Of a stretch of 64,000 nucleotides of DNA, positions 53,641-63,495 are shown piece after piece. Numbering within the stretch: position 1 is the stretch's first letter; every line of letters begins with the position of its first letter. The stretch covers positions 484,001 to 548,000 of the forward strand of contig JACEFZ010027761.1 of assembly GCA_014155875.1 (NCBI GenBank). Direction: 5' to 3'. Both the position numbers and the translations under genes were made by a program. The DNA comes from Cepaea nemoralis. Its lineage: Eukaryota > Mollusca > Gastropoda > Stylommatophora > Helicidae. The notes beneath the pieces were generated by a model. The model did not search any database. It had not been told where the DNA came from and saw nothing but the letters and a program-made list of their open reading frames with translations.

Positions 53641-54480
53641 AAACATAACACCTCTTATCAATACCCGCTACATTTATGACCACCCCTATATCGACCACTC
53701 CTACTTGACCACTAATACCTGGTACCCACCCCTTACCACCAAATGACACCATATCCATTACACCTTTATAAGATTTCATTTCTAATCGGTGAATAAGCTA
53801 CTATGAATATACCACCCTTTACTTTCACTAAGACACTACTATCGCCCCACACTTATCATCACACATTTACCCACCTTTAACACACTTGGTACCGACACGA
53901 ACATTTTACCCCTTCCTACTTTCAACTAATTACTTTTACAGACTACCCCGTTCCGTCACACCCCGACCAACCATCAAGAATTTCCCGACTACGATGCCAT
54001 AACATGTGGCTTGGAACCCTCGTTTTCATTACACCCACCCATCTCTCACCACCCGTAGTTGTATACCAGCCCTTGAAAAGTTTTATACATCACGCTTTCA
54101 CTACACCCATCTCTCACCACGCATACATTGCACTAAACGCCTTTGACCGACCATTCATACACCCCGTTCCCACCCTACCGACCATTCCCGACTCAATTTC
54201 CCACGACACTTTCTTTTTATTTTACCCGCCTAAAACGTTCCCGCTCCTACCTTTTGTAGCCACTTCCAACAAAAAACAATTACCCACAATTCCCGCCTAA
54301 AAAGTCATAGACCCGGCCTGGACGAGGGATTTTCAGCCATTTTACCCACCCCGTCGCCAACCCTTCATAAAAAAAAAGCCACATCCATTTTTAACCACTC
54401 GTCAAAAAATTTCCTTCATAAAACCTATACGCATCCATGTTGGATGCTGAAATACGTGTGTACAGAACTTAATCACTACT

Positions 54481-54925
54481 CTCCAAGTCACATTTAGTGT
54501 TTCCTGTTATATACTTGACTTTCTCTAACTTTACCTCTCAATGTTCCTGTAATCAAGCTGTGATCAATCACTGTGACAGTAAGCACTGGGAACTGTTTTT
54601 GCAATTGTTAACGCATTTCGAAACCTTCTGCTAATCAGAATGTAATCAATCTGATTTGTAATCCTGCTGTCAGGACTCCTTCATGTCCATAATCTTTTAG
54701 GGTGTTGTTTACACCAGGAGTTTTCTACAATCATTTCCTGCTCTTTTGGCCATTCTACAAGTCTGTATCCTCTTTCTTTTCTCTCTCCCAAACCATGGTT
54801 TCCTACTGTGCATCCATCACCTTGATTTCCAACTTTTGCATTAAAGTCACCCATTATGATATTCTTGACCACTCAAGTATACATGGTGAGCTCTGGCATT
54901 CATACACACAACAACGTATCCATCA
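54481..54925 (-). pseudogene. LINE endonuclease part (continues 42303-44462)
   Basis: The minus strand reads VKNIIMGDFNAKVGNQGDGC, then EWPKEQEMIVENSWCK, and with stops QIDYILISRRFRNALTIAKT and AYCHSD. This is the C-terminal half of an apurinic-type endonuclease, with GDFN as the catalytic motif. The upstream half is missing, so the LINE was already 5' truncated. Its last codons (NVTWR) connect to LGALRND on the far side of the inserted element. Confidence 0.88.
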
Positions 54926-55127
54926 TGTGATTGATTTAACACAGATGTACTGGTTGCAAATGATTCACTCACATACGACACGCTTGACATCATATACATA
55001 TATATACACACGCGCACACAACTCTATTGAACTCCGTTATGCGAGTCATTATGCCCCGTCATTTTCATGTCACATTTAATGTATACAATACAGGCGTCTG
55101 GATTCGTGCACTAATTTTGTGTTGAGT

Positions 55128-55138
55128 ACTGTAGGTAG
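55128..55138. other. Target-site duplication of SINE-A (left)
   Basis: ACTGTAGGTAG, perfectly repeated at 55387-55397 after the A-tail. Confidence 0.92.
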
Positions 55139-55386
55139 GCCGGCTTCGTGGCTTAGAGGTTATGACTTTTCTCCGTAATCTCGTATACTCTCGTCGATAA
55201 CGTGATGACGGTGAGAATCAGCAGTGGTTCGAATCGCATCGGTAACTTACGGGGTATGTGAGCCGGCCGCTCAGAAAGCAATGGCAAACTACTGAGCGTA
55301 ATCTTGCTAGGAAATCAACATACAGCTGAAAGATGCTGGTGTTGACAGCGAAATCCTGTAAAGGATATGCCAAAAAAAAAAAAAAA
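55139..55386 (+). mobile_element. SINE-A, full length with perfect duplication
   Basis: Reference copy of the family, about 248 bp. Box A TGGCTTAGAGG and box B GGTTCGAATCGC lie in the tRNA-like head. The tail holds GGCAAACTACTGAGC, TCTTGC and GTCCTGTAAAGGATATGCC, then 15 or more A. Perfect 11-bp flanking duplications indicate recent LINE-driven insertion. Confidence 0.95.
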
Positions 55387-55399
55387 ACTGTAGGTAGTG

Positions 55400-55620
55400 T
55401 AGCGTAGTTTATTACACGGCAAAATGGTAGCGATAGAGAGCAGGAAAGACGTGCGAGATGAAGATACGAGGAAGTGACAGAGAAGGTAAAGGCCATGGGA
55501 CAACTATCGAATTAGCACGTCATCATGAAGTCGATTCAACTGAACATCGCTCATCACTTAGACTGAACTGCCAACTTTCAATGATCCAGGCCAAGGATAT
55601 TTTGTTATGTGTGTTCTCTC
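55400..55620. repeat. Dispersed repeat also at 39440-39830
   Basis: TTAGCACGTCATCATGAAGTC and GACTGAACTGCCAACTTTC recur in order at 39500-39540 and 39790-39830, where a SINE-A splits the copy. Confidence 0.65.
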
Positions 55621-55623
55621 GCT

Positions 55624-55885
55624 TTGAACTCAAGCGTAGTTCATACACGTACTACTACTTTTAATGAACTGGACTGATATTTGCGTGTGGATTAGCTTTC
55701 CCTATTACCTGTGTCCCACTTCATCAGGCGAACCCACTTCGACTTCTGAGGTACTTGTAATTTACTTCTCCAAGTCGAGAACGAGAAGTCAACATTTTAG
55801 TCCAACCGACAGGTGTAGGGGTTAACCCACTACCTCGGCATCAACACACAAGAAGTTCAAGAGCGCACCAAGCTGACCTCTGGTC
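55624..55885 (-). mobile_element. SINE-C copy
   Basis: The reverse strand shows the body (GAACTACGCTTGAGTTCAAA, GAAGTCGAAGTGGGTTCGCC) and head (GGGTTAACCCCTAC box B region, GAGCGCTCTTGAACTT-like text). Confidence 0.8.
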
Positions 55886-56024
55886 AAGAGTATCAAAATA
55901 AATTAAAAAAAAAAAGTAGAAAGGATTCGTCCACACGCCTTAAGAGCGCACCAAGCTGACCTCTGGTCAAGAGTATCAAAATAAATTTAAAAAAAAAGAA
56001 GAAAGGATTCGTTCACACGCCTTA
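55859..56024. repeat. Direct tandem duplication of about 83 bp
   Basis: AAGAGCGCACCAAGCTGACC through TTCACACGCCTT occurs twice with few changes at the SINE-C 5' end. Confidence 0.9.
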
Positions 56025-56129
56025 AAGTGCATTGAGCAGATGCTCCTAAACATATTTGATAAACGAACCGTTGCTCGGTGGATAATATCGCAGACCGCCT
56101 TTACTTCTCAAAACACTTACTGGTACACG

Positions 56130-56275
56130 TTTTAGGCTCGATCGAACTGGGAGCTCAGGACAAGTGAACACATTTCAAGTCCGCCCAGAGGCGGGTCGAA
56201 CCTAGGCCCCACCGGGCCGTCATGCGAGTGTCTAGCTACTACGGTACCGCTTCTCCTAGTCTGATAAAAACTCCG
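56130..56275 (-). mobile_element. tRNA-derived SINE head
   Basis: Minus strand: AGAAGCGGTACCGTAGTAGC then box B-like CTAGGTTCGACCC. The body is eroded. Confidence 0.55.
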
Positions 56276-56524
56276 CCGCAAAGCAAGCATAATAATAGGT
56301 TTCTGGTGATCAGAACTGATGATCAGAGGCTGTCACACTTCCCGGAATATTTCGGCCTTTTACCTTCCTTACACTCTCTGGGAGAGGGCCGACACGAATC
56401 ATGACTCCGGGTGTATTTCTCCTGCTGTACATTCGTGCACTGTTTCAAGAAATTCGAGTCAATTTTCCAAGGATATTATAGACCACCCGGAAAATTACGG
56501 GTGGGGGTTGACTTAAGAGACTTT

Positions 56525-56625
56525 ATACATATATTAGGACTGCTTGACAGAATCCAGTTATTTGGAATGCAGGACATTGTATCCGCGATAACTGCTTAAA
56601 CATATTGTATACAAGGTGGGTCAAG
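56525..56625. repeat. Dispersed repeat shared with 39880-39960
   Basis: CAGGACATTGTATCCGCGATA and the following AACTGCTTAAACATATT match TCGGGCATTGTATCGTTGAT at 39918-39950. Confidence 0.6.
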
Positions 56626-56899
56626 TGGCACATTGATGTAATGGTTAGGATGGCATGAGCGCAGTTTGGGCAAAGGGTAGAAGGGCTCTCGTTGTTCACT
56701 ACGGGAGGGGAAGAATGGTCAACAATTCCTCCGTGCACTCAGGCCTAAAACACATGTGATCTTACAATTCACAAACCCAAGGCATGTTCTTGCTACGGGA
56801 CTCTGAGTATGACCACGCCGAGTCTCGTTACGAAATATTGTAATCTAGAGGCATTATATTGTTAACGCTAGAAAAAGAGACCTTGCGTGTTACAAAGAA

Positions 56900-57310
56900 T
56901 CAAGTTTAACATACGGCTGCGAATCATGGACAATTAGTAAACAGGCGAAAAAATCCCAGGACGCCTTGGAGATGTGGTTTTATAGAAGAATACTGACAAT
57001 TAACAGGACAGCCAAAATGAGCAATCTGGACATTTTGGAGGACGCTAAGTCGCAGAGACAACTTACCACAAACATCAGAAAGAAGCAGTCATAATGTGTC
57101 GGCCACACTATGAGGAGACAAAAACTGGAATATGTTATGACAACCGGAAACATTTGCGGAAAGAGACATAGGGGAAGACAGCATGAGAAAATTCCTGACA
57201 GTCTTGTTTCATGGCACAGAAGGGAGTCAAAGTACGAACTGAACCATGCCGTCAGAGATCGCAATTTGTGGAGAGGCATTATCGCCAACACCAGCCGGTA
57301 AGGCACTGGA
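56900..57310 (+). pseudogene. RTE-like LINE C-terminal end
   Basis: The plus strand reads SLTYGCESWTISKQAKK, DALEMWFYRRILTINRTAK, and after one stop HTMRRQKLEYVMTTGNICGK, ending WRGIIANTSR and a GATGGATGGAT tail. It is the fullest copy of this family here. Confidence 0.87.
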
Positions 57311-57341
57311 TGGATGGATATTGGTAAAACGACATATATAT

Positions 57342-58592
57342 CTTTAGGAGTTAGTGAGAAGCGCTGTTTCATACACTCCCGACAACAAGAGTCCAGATAA
57401 CGAAATATATCATGGCGCCGTCTTTAGGGGTTAGTGAGAAGCGCTGTTTCATACACCCTCGACAATAAGAGTCCAGATAACAAAATATATCATGGCGCCG
57501 TCTTTAGGGGTTAGTGAGAAGCTCTGTTTCATACACTCCCTACAACAAGTCCAGATAACGAAATAGATCATGGCGCCGTCTTTAGGGGTTAGTGAGAAGC
57601 TCTGCTCATACACCCCCGACAACAAGTCCAGATAACGAAATATATCATGGCGCCGTCTTTAGGGGTTAGTGAGAAGCGCTGTTTCATACACCCCCGACAA
57701 TAAGAGTCCAGATAACGAAATATATCATGGCGCCGTCTTTAGGAGTTAGTGAGAAGCGTTGTTTCATACACCCCCGACAACAAGAGTCCAGATAACGAAA
57801 TATATCATGGCGCCGTCTTTAGGGGTTAGTGAGAAGCGCTGTTTCATACACTCCCTGACAACAAGAGTCCAGATAACGAAATATATCATGGCGCCGTCTT
57901 TAGGGGTTAGTGAGAAGCGCTGTTTCATACACCCCCGACAACAAGAGTCCAGATAACGAAATATATCATGGCGCCGTCTGTAGGAGTTAGTGAGAAGCGC
58001 TGTTTCATACACTCCTGACAACAAGAGTCCAGATAACGAAATATATCATGGCGCCGTCTTTAGGGGGTTAGTGAGAAGCGCTGTTTCATACACTCCCTGA
58101 CAACAAGAGTCCAGATAACGAAATATATCATGGCGCCGTCTGTAGGGGTTAGTGAGAAGCGCTGTTTCATACACTCCTGACAACAAGAGTCCAGATAACG
58201 AAATATATCATGGCGCCGTCTGTAGGGGTTAGTGAGAAGCGCTGTTTCATACACTCCTGACAACAAGAGTCCAGATAACGAAATATATCATGGCGCCGTC
58301 TGTAGGGGTTAGTGAGAAGCGCTGTTTCATACACTCCTGACAACAAGAGTCCAGATAACGAAATATATCATGGCGCCGTCTTTAGGGGTTAGTGAGAAGC
58401 GCTGTTTCATACACCCCAGACAACAAGTCCAGATAACGAAATATATCATGGCGCCGTCTTTAGGGGTTAGTGAGAAGCGCTGTTTCATACACTCCCGACA
58501 ACAAGAGTCCAGATAACGAAATATATCATGGCGCCGTCTTTAGGGGTTAGTGAGAAGCGCTGTTTCATACACTCCTGACAACAAGAGTCCAG
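57342..58592. repeat. 80-bp satellite, about 15.5 copies
   Basis: Unit contains GGTTAGTGAGAAGCGCTG, TTTCATACAC and GATAACGAAATATATCATGG. Variant blocks (TCTTTAGG and TCTGTAGG; with or without AG in ACAAGAGTCC) are clustered. Protein frames across it are artefacts. Confidence 0.97.
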
Positions 58593-58900
58593 GCATCGAA
58601 ATCAGCTGTGGTAGATTTAAAGGCAGACCGCATTGCATTTATTCCAATAGGTATGAGGCACCGACCGTTCAGCAACAATAAAATAAACATTTGTCTCTAA
58701 GCAGTTTTCTGCTACGGGTTTATGATGTGATAGCAACATCACATTTTGTAGGTCAGAAAGCAAGGAGAAATAGCTGGCCAGTCTTTCCTTCAGTTGGTAA
58801 GCGACGAGACCAGGATGTCGAACCCACCCGCCTTACGACCATACTCTTGACACTACTCGCGCAGTTCACTAAACTACTGAACTAAAATTACCACGCAAAT
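58585..58900. repeat. SINE-A head remnant and dispersed repeat
   Basis: 58590-58680 matches 31715-31790 (ATCAGCTG...GATTTAAAGGCAGACC). 58700-58830 (GGTCAGAAAGCAAGGAG, TGGCCAGTC) is related to 59940-60060. Confidence 0.55.
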
Positions 58901-58904
58901 CACA

Positions 58905-59540
58905 TCTCATTTCATCATGTTCCTCTTGTACCTTGTGGTGTCGAGATGAATTATAAACAGCGGGAGAGTGCCCGCTTATGGGCTTCATGTATCGATATTC
59001 CCATGAACTCTATTAATCCCTCTGTCCATCGTTTATGTGGTCGGTTACTTCTTCTGCTTCCCTCTGGTCTGTACATCATTGCTTGTTGTGGTATACTGTT
59101 AGTTGGTAACCTACTTGCATGGCCAAACCATTCTGACTTGCTGCCTTCTAATAAAATCTAGTGCTGCTATAACCCACACTTTAGTCCTGATTTCTTCATT
59201 TCTGATCTTATTTCTTCTTGATACATTGAGTATTCTTCTCAGAAATCTCATTTCTGTTGTTGTGTATTTTTCGTCTCTCTTTTTCTGTCATTGTCTAGGT
59301 TTGGCATTGGTAACATAAAGGTGGTAGGAAGATTGTGTTGTAGAGTGCTTTCATAGTAACTATTCATATGTGTTTGTTATTTAGTATTGGTGCTATTTGT
59401 CCAATGAGTTGGTTTTCCTTATTGCATCTATTTTCGATCTCGTCTTCTGATTTGCCATTTGATAATATTACACTTCCTAGGTACTTGAAACTCTTTACTT
59501 GTTTCAGGAGATGTTCGTTTAGGTGAATTGTTGTTGAAAA
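58905..59540 (-). pseudogene. RTE-like LINE, thumb and C-terminal part, (ATGAG)n family
   Basis: The 3' end matches 20775-21150. Further upstream, 59520-59400 on the minus strand reads YLGSVILSNGKSEDEIENRC, the LINE segment just after the palm. Frameshifted throughout. Confidence 0.82.
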
Positions 59541-60159
59541 CTAGCAAATTACAAACAGCCCAATAAATGGTTGGGATTATTGCAACGTCCTGTGAGACAT
59601 ACAACTGACGTTAGAGCAATTTTGACAAAAGTGTCTATTCAATGTTTCCAAAGTAATTTAAATGAGCGATTGTGAAACGCTAAATGTAACACTACGCGTT
59701 GTCATAAAATTGAAGAATGTCTGACAGTTTTCCGTTAGTAATTGAAAGTCAACGAAAGCCTCATACAATATTTAAGATGAAAATAAATGGAATCAGATTT
59801 GGATTCACGTGAAATGCCACGAACTGGCAAAGATAATGTCAATATTTATTATCTCTGCGATTTTATAAAAGTGTCTGAGCTGTCCGCTGAATTTTTAAAA
59901 TTCGTTTCATTAAATAATAATAATAATAAAAAAACCATTTTCTGCTACGAGTCGTGAAGTGACTGCGCAATTACATTGTGTAGGCCTGAGAGCAAGGAGG
60001 AAATAGTGGCCAATCTTGTCCTCACTTTGGCAAGCGACGGGCCCGGTTGTCGAAAACGCGTCTAAAGTGCTCATGATATTACCAACACAGTACGAAACCT
60101 CTCTGAACCCGGCATAAAATGCTAGTGGTCCAGTAAGTATATAGAGTACAGAGAAGGAG
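59541..60159. other. SINE-A tail remnant and AT-rich sequence
   Basis: 59548-59612 (AGCAAATTACAAACAGCCC, GCAACGTCCTGTGAGACATA) is a SINE-A tail. The rest holds (AAT)n at 59915-59930 and no gene. Confidence 0.5.
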
Positions 60160-60205
60160 CTGGTGTCACAATGTTAAAACAGTGGAAGTTTGTTACACGA
60201 TTTAA

Positions 60206-60405
60206 TAGTTTGAATAACGAAGTCACAAACCATAGAATGTACGATTTATTGCCTGGCATATTTCACTGCATCTCGTCAGGTACATACTGCAGAAATCACA
60301 TAGTGTGACAACTACAGTATGTACCTGACGAGATGCAGCGAAATATGCCAGGCAATAAACAGTACATTCTATGGTTTGTGTCTTCGTTATTCAAATTCAC
60401 TTAGG
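60206..60405. mobile_element. Hairpin (foldback) element of about 200 bp
   Basis: Arms of about 85 bp are inverse copies; the central parts are CATCTCGTCAGGTACATACT and AGTATGTACCTGACGAGATG. One arm alone occurs at 38415-38490. It sits in the minisatellite. Confidence 0.88.
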
Positions 60406-60604
60406 GAAAACATTGTTTTAATTTTATAGTTGTAATGTTTTGGACTGACTTGGCGTTTCATAAGTTAAAACAGTTGAAGATAGTTACACAAATAAATAGT
60501 TGTAATGTTTTTGGACTGACTCGGCGTTTCATAAAGTTAAAACAGTTGAAGAGTGTTACACAATTTGATAGCTGTTTTGGGCTCACTTGAAGTTTTACAA
60601 AGTA

Positions 60605-60815
60605 GCTGCTTACTTGCTTTGCTTGTGTTCGTTGGCTTGAGCTCGAACGCGAAGTCCTGTATGTCGGATGAAGGCATCCTGTTGTCCAACATCAGTGTGA
60701 TGTCATACAGGACCTGAGGTTTGCGTGAGTATCCGTTGTCTCATGTCTGGCTTATTGGTGTGCAGACTGGTGGTTTCTCGCCGTACAGGCAGACACTCTC
60801 CGGCTTCGGAGGAGT
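60605..60815 (-). repeat. Second copy of the unknown coding-like repeat
   Basis: Inverse of 12908-13090 with about 10-15 percent change by eye; the frame LYDITLMLDNRMPSSD is kept. Confidence 0.5.
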
Positions 60816-60844
60816 TTTACAAAGTTAAAAGTTGAAGAAGAAGT

Positions 60845-60935
60845 TAGTTGCATATCCTTTACAGGACGTTTGCAGTCAACACCAACATTTTAGATTGTTG
60901 TTTATGTCTTGGCAAGTTTTACGTTCAGTAGTTTG
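60845..60935 (-). mobile_element. SINE-A tail fragment
   Basis: TTGCATATCCTTTACAGGAC, then CTTGGCAAG and TTCAGTAGTTTG, the 3' 90 bp of SINE-A in reverse. Confidence 0.85.
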
Positions 60936-61060
60936 AAAAATTGAAGATTGTTACAAAATTTGATTCTTGTGATGTTTGGGGTTGTCTTGGTGTTTCACAA
61001 AGTTAAAACACTTGAAGATTGTTACACAATGTGGTTGTTGTAATGTTTGGGGCTGATTTG

Positions 61061-61324
61061 TATACTTATTCGCGTGGCGGTGTATATCATCATGTTTATA
61101 TATTTCATATTTATTTGAATTGAATTGAATTTGAAGAGCTGTTCTTATTGTTGCTTGTTTAACGATGGCATATTTAGTTATCAAACAATGATCATATCTG
61201 AACTCTTTACAGAAATATTAAATCGAATACGATTGAAGGCCCAGCACAACTGAACTCATGTCTATACAAGTCTAACAACTAGTAATAACACTGTGCGCAA
61301 CCGGACACTAAATGAATAAATAAA
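61061..61324. other. Stretch without a recognised gene
   Basis: AT-rich; a single unit of the 41-bp repeat at 61275-61307 lies at its right end. Confidence 0.5.
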
Positions 61325-61327
61325 TGT

Positions 61328-61562
61328 TTTGCATATCCTTTACAGGACATCGCTGTCAACACCAGCATCTTTCAGCTGTCTGTTGATTTCTTGGCAAGAT
61401 TACGCTCAGTAGTTTGCCATTGCTTTCTGAGCGGCCGGCTCATTATCCCGCAAGTCACGAGCGCGGGTCGAACCGCTTCCAGTTCTCGCATCGTTGCGAG
61501 ACCCTGCGTGGATAAACGGGATTACGGAGAAAGTGGTGTAACCCCTCAGCCAGAGAGACCGG
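61328..61562 (-). mobile_element. SINE-A copy
   Basis: Full tail in reverse (GCATATCCTTTACAGGAC, GGCAAGATTACGCTCAGTAG, TTTGCCATTGCTTTC), GGTCGAACCGC box B and a head end at GCCGGTCTCTCTGG. CAACCGGACACTAA flanks both sides and may be a target duplication inside the 41-bp repeat. Confidence 0.85.
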
Positions 61563-61645
61563 CAACCGGACACTAACAACTGGTAATAACGCGGTACGCA
61601 ACCGGACACTAACAACCGGTAATAACGCGGTGCACAACCAGACAA
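61563..61645. repeat. 41-bp tandem repeat, 2 copies plus a displaced one
   Basis: Unit CAACCGGACACTAACAAC then TGGTAATAACGCGGT; a third unit lies across the SINE at 61275-61307. Confidence 0.85.
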
Positions 61646-62224
61646 AGGTTTTTAGAAAATGGGTTCTTTTCTTGTTGTGACATTTACACTTTCACCACCA
61701 CCATTTTAATCTGACCGCATACATTTTCTGTAATTCTAAAAGAGCACAATTATACTTATATTATCTACGCATCTAAAATAACGCATATACACATTCTTAT
61801 CATCTAGAGATGTTTTTTCGCCAAAGCCTTTTCGGGCTCTTCGATATGTTGTGTTCTTTTCACAGTATCTCGACCTTGAATGCCCGCCGTTGTTTTTTCG
61901 ACTCTCTGAAGTTGATCTACGACGTGCATCTCATGGGCCACGCTTCCAGCGCTGATAATAACACAATATGGCTCCTCTCAGTTGTCATGGTTGGGTTTCA
62001 AATGGAATGACAAATGGACATTGTTTAAATAATTCAGTGTCGATGGATACTATATCGTAAATGTGACCTTCTATTTGAACAGAAGGACGATATATCGCCA
62101 TACTAGGGTAATCGTGCTGTTTACTTCATTCATGATATTGCTCACTGTTTCTAGCGACGGAAAATTACATTATAATGCTTGTTCATTTGATTGTGTAACA
62201 TGTTTGGGTCTAAACGTACTCCTT
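61646..62224. other. Stretch with a dispersed repeat
   Basis: 62040-62220 is a diverged copy of 29215-29400 (shared GATACTATATCG, CGCCATACTAGGGT). No gene was found. Confidence 0.45.
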
Positions 62225-63190
62225 GTGCGACACTGAATCAGTTAAAGAGGAGAGTCTGGCGTATGATACAACAATGTGTAGCATGAGAAGGAAAGCTGAA
62301 ACTGTGACGGCAGTGTTTCGATGGTTGGGGGAAGAACAACTAGACATATGTTTGTTAACAAAACTACCCAGTATGCTTCGGAAAGTGGAAACTGGCCCCT
62401 TCCAAGCGAAGTTTCCAACAACTAGTTTAGTTTAGTCGATGGATCAACATCACGGCACACGGGTGTAACCCATAAGTGCTCCGTTTTCCTCCTAACTAAA
62501 ACCTGAGTCTGGAGAAACTCAGCTCAGTGCACGAACTCCGTAGCACCGGCGAGGATCCTGAAATACTTTGGGTAGATTTTTAACTCGAAATTTTGCCCGG
62601 GCAGCGCCGTTAGGCTACTCTTTTTCGATTTCCAACTGCCAAGGGATTTTTTACGTGCGCAACAATACACACGGGCATCCGATCTCACTACCCAGAGACC
62701 AGAGGAAATTTTATTACTAGAAGTCCACGTGAAAAATATCCCGGTCCTCACCGGGGCTTGAACCCGGGACATCCAGCACTCGAGGCGGACACCATACCTC
62801 GAGACCACGCATACCCCAACAACGTTGCGTTGCCAACAACGAGTTGCCAACAACGGTGGGCAAGACGACGGTTGCGAGTATGTCATGGATTTTCTGTCTA
62901 GAGCATTCAGGGGTGCGGGGCAATGAGCAGTTGGATAGACTGACTGCTGCCCTTTTGGACGGAGAGCCACTTTACAAGAAGCGTGATGTCCTGAAGAAAG
63001 AAGTGGAGTGTCCAACTTAACAGTGTACCCATGTCTGGAGAGACTAATTCATAAGGGAATGAATCGATGACCTGGATCGCTCTTAATGCATTCAAAATAA
63101 GTTGCTGAAACTACCCATTAGGGAACCTCTCAGAGACTTTTTAGAAGTTCGGGGAACATGTGCGGGAATGTCCTGAGTGGAGTGATGTCA
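62225..63190 (+). pseudogene. Decayed RNase H-bearing LINE split by SINE-B
   Basis: The plus strand reads VKEESLAYDTTMCSMRRKAE then FRWLGEE, matching RNase H at 8784-9452. It is interrupted at 62423-62815 by SINE-B. It resumes with RMSWIFCLEHSGVRGNEQ and LDRL (the SPGHAGV motif mutated) and ends with EHVRECPEWSDV, as at 34490. Several stops and shifts are present. Confidence 0.82.
62423..62815 (-). mobile_element. SINE-B copy inserted in the LINE
   Basis: Inverse of 12117-12514: tail AGTTTAGTTTAG at the left, box B GGGCTTGAACCCGGG and box A-like GGTCTCGAGG at the right. It is flanked by CCAACAAC at 62415-62422 and 62816-62823. Confidence 0.9.
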
Positions 63191-63495
63191 ATTCTGAACA
63201 GGGTATTAATCTATTAGCCAATACTGCCCCTTCTCCTCGTCCTCCACATAATACAAGTAAGAGTACACATGCTTCAAAACACATCGCTTGTAAAAATTAT
63301 ACCAGACTGTGTCGATCCCATTCAAAATCTGGATACTACTGGGGATTTCACTCTGGACCACTACCACCGAAAGGCATTGCACTAAATATAACGCAGACAC
63401 AGTCTGACGCTGATTAAACCTGATAACATACCCAGTGTCCGTGCCACCATGATATATTGGGCTTATTCGTTGACAGAACGGCGCCTCATCCCTCA
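63191..63495. other. Stretch without a recognised gene
   Basis: No repeat or protein similarity; short random frames only. Confidence 0.45.

Larger units (their letters stand above)
44463..54480. mobile_element. Giant inverted-repeat element, about 10 kb, with zinc-finger genes in both arms
   Basis: Two inverse arms (44463-48620 and 50496-54480) enclose 1875 bp. The outer ends read AGTAGTGATGTAAGTTCTG on the left and the inverse of AGTAGTGATTAAGTTCTG on the right. Similarity is continuous along the arms with scattered substitutions and small indels. Each arm holds, from outside in, a G/T-rich block, TGGTCAAG repeats, a CA-rich block, a TATA promoter and a C2H2 zinc-finger gene. The element splits a LINE between its endonuclease and reverse transcriptase parts, so it is an insertion. 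No transposase, integrase or polymerase was recognised and no target duplication is evident. It could be a foldback-like non-autonomous element, an integrated linear episome, or a palindromic rearrangement. Confidence 0.85.
50496..54480 (-). repeat. Right arm of the giant inverted repeat
   Basis: Inverse of 44463-48620. It has fewer TGGTCAAG units and small indels in the CA-rich block. The outer end CTTAATCACTACT stops at 54480, where LINE endonuclease sequence resumes. Confidence 0.9.
60160..61060. repeat. Minisatellite of about 75-80 bp broken by insertions
   Basis: Units TTAAAACAGTTGAAGATAGT, TACACAA and GTAATGTTTTGGACTGACT occur at 60165, 60430-60590 and 60820-61060. They are split by a hairpin element, a coding-like repeat and a SINE-A tail. 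Confidence 0.75.

Noticed and set aside
44463..54480. Classifying the 10-kb inverted element as a Polinton/Maverick or an integrated virus
   Set aside because: Apart from long inverted ends starting AG, no polymerase, integrase, protease or capsid gene was recognised and no 6-bp duplication was found.
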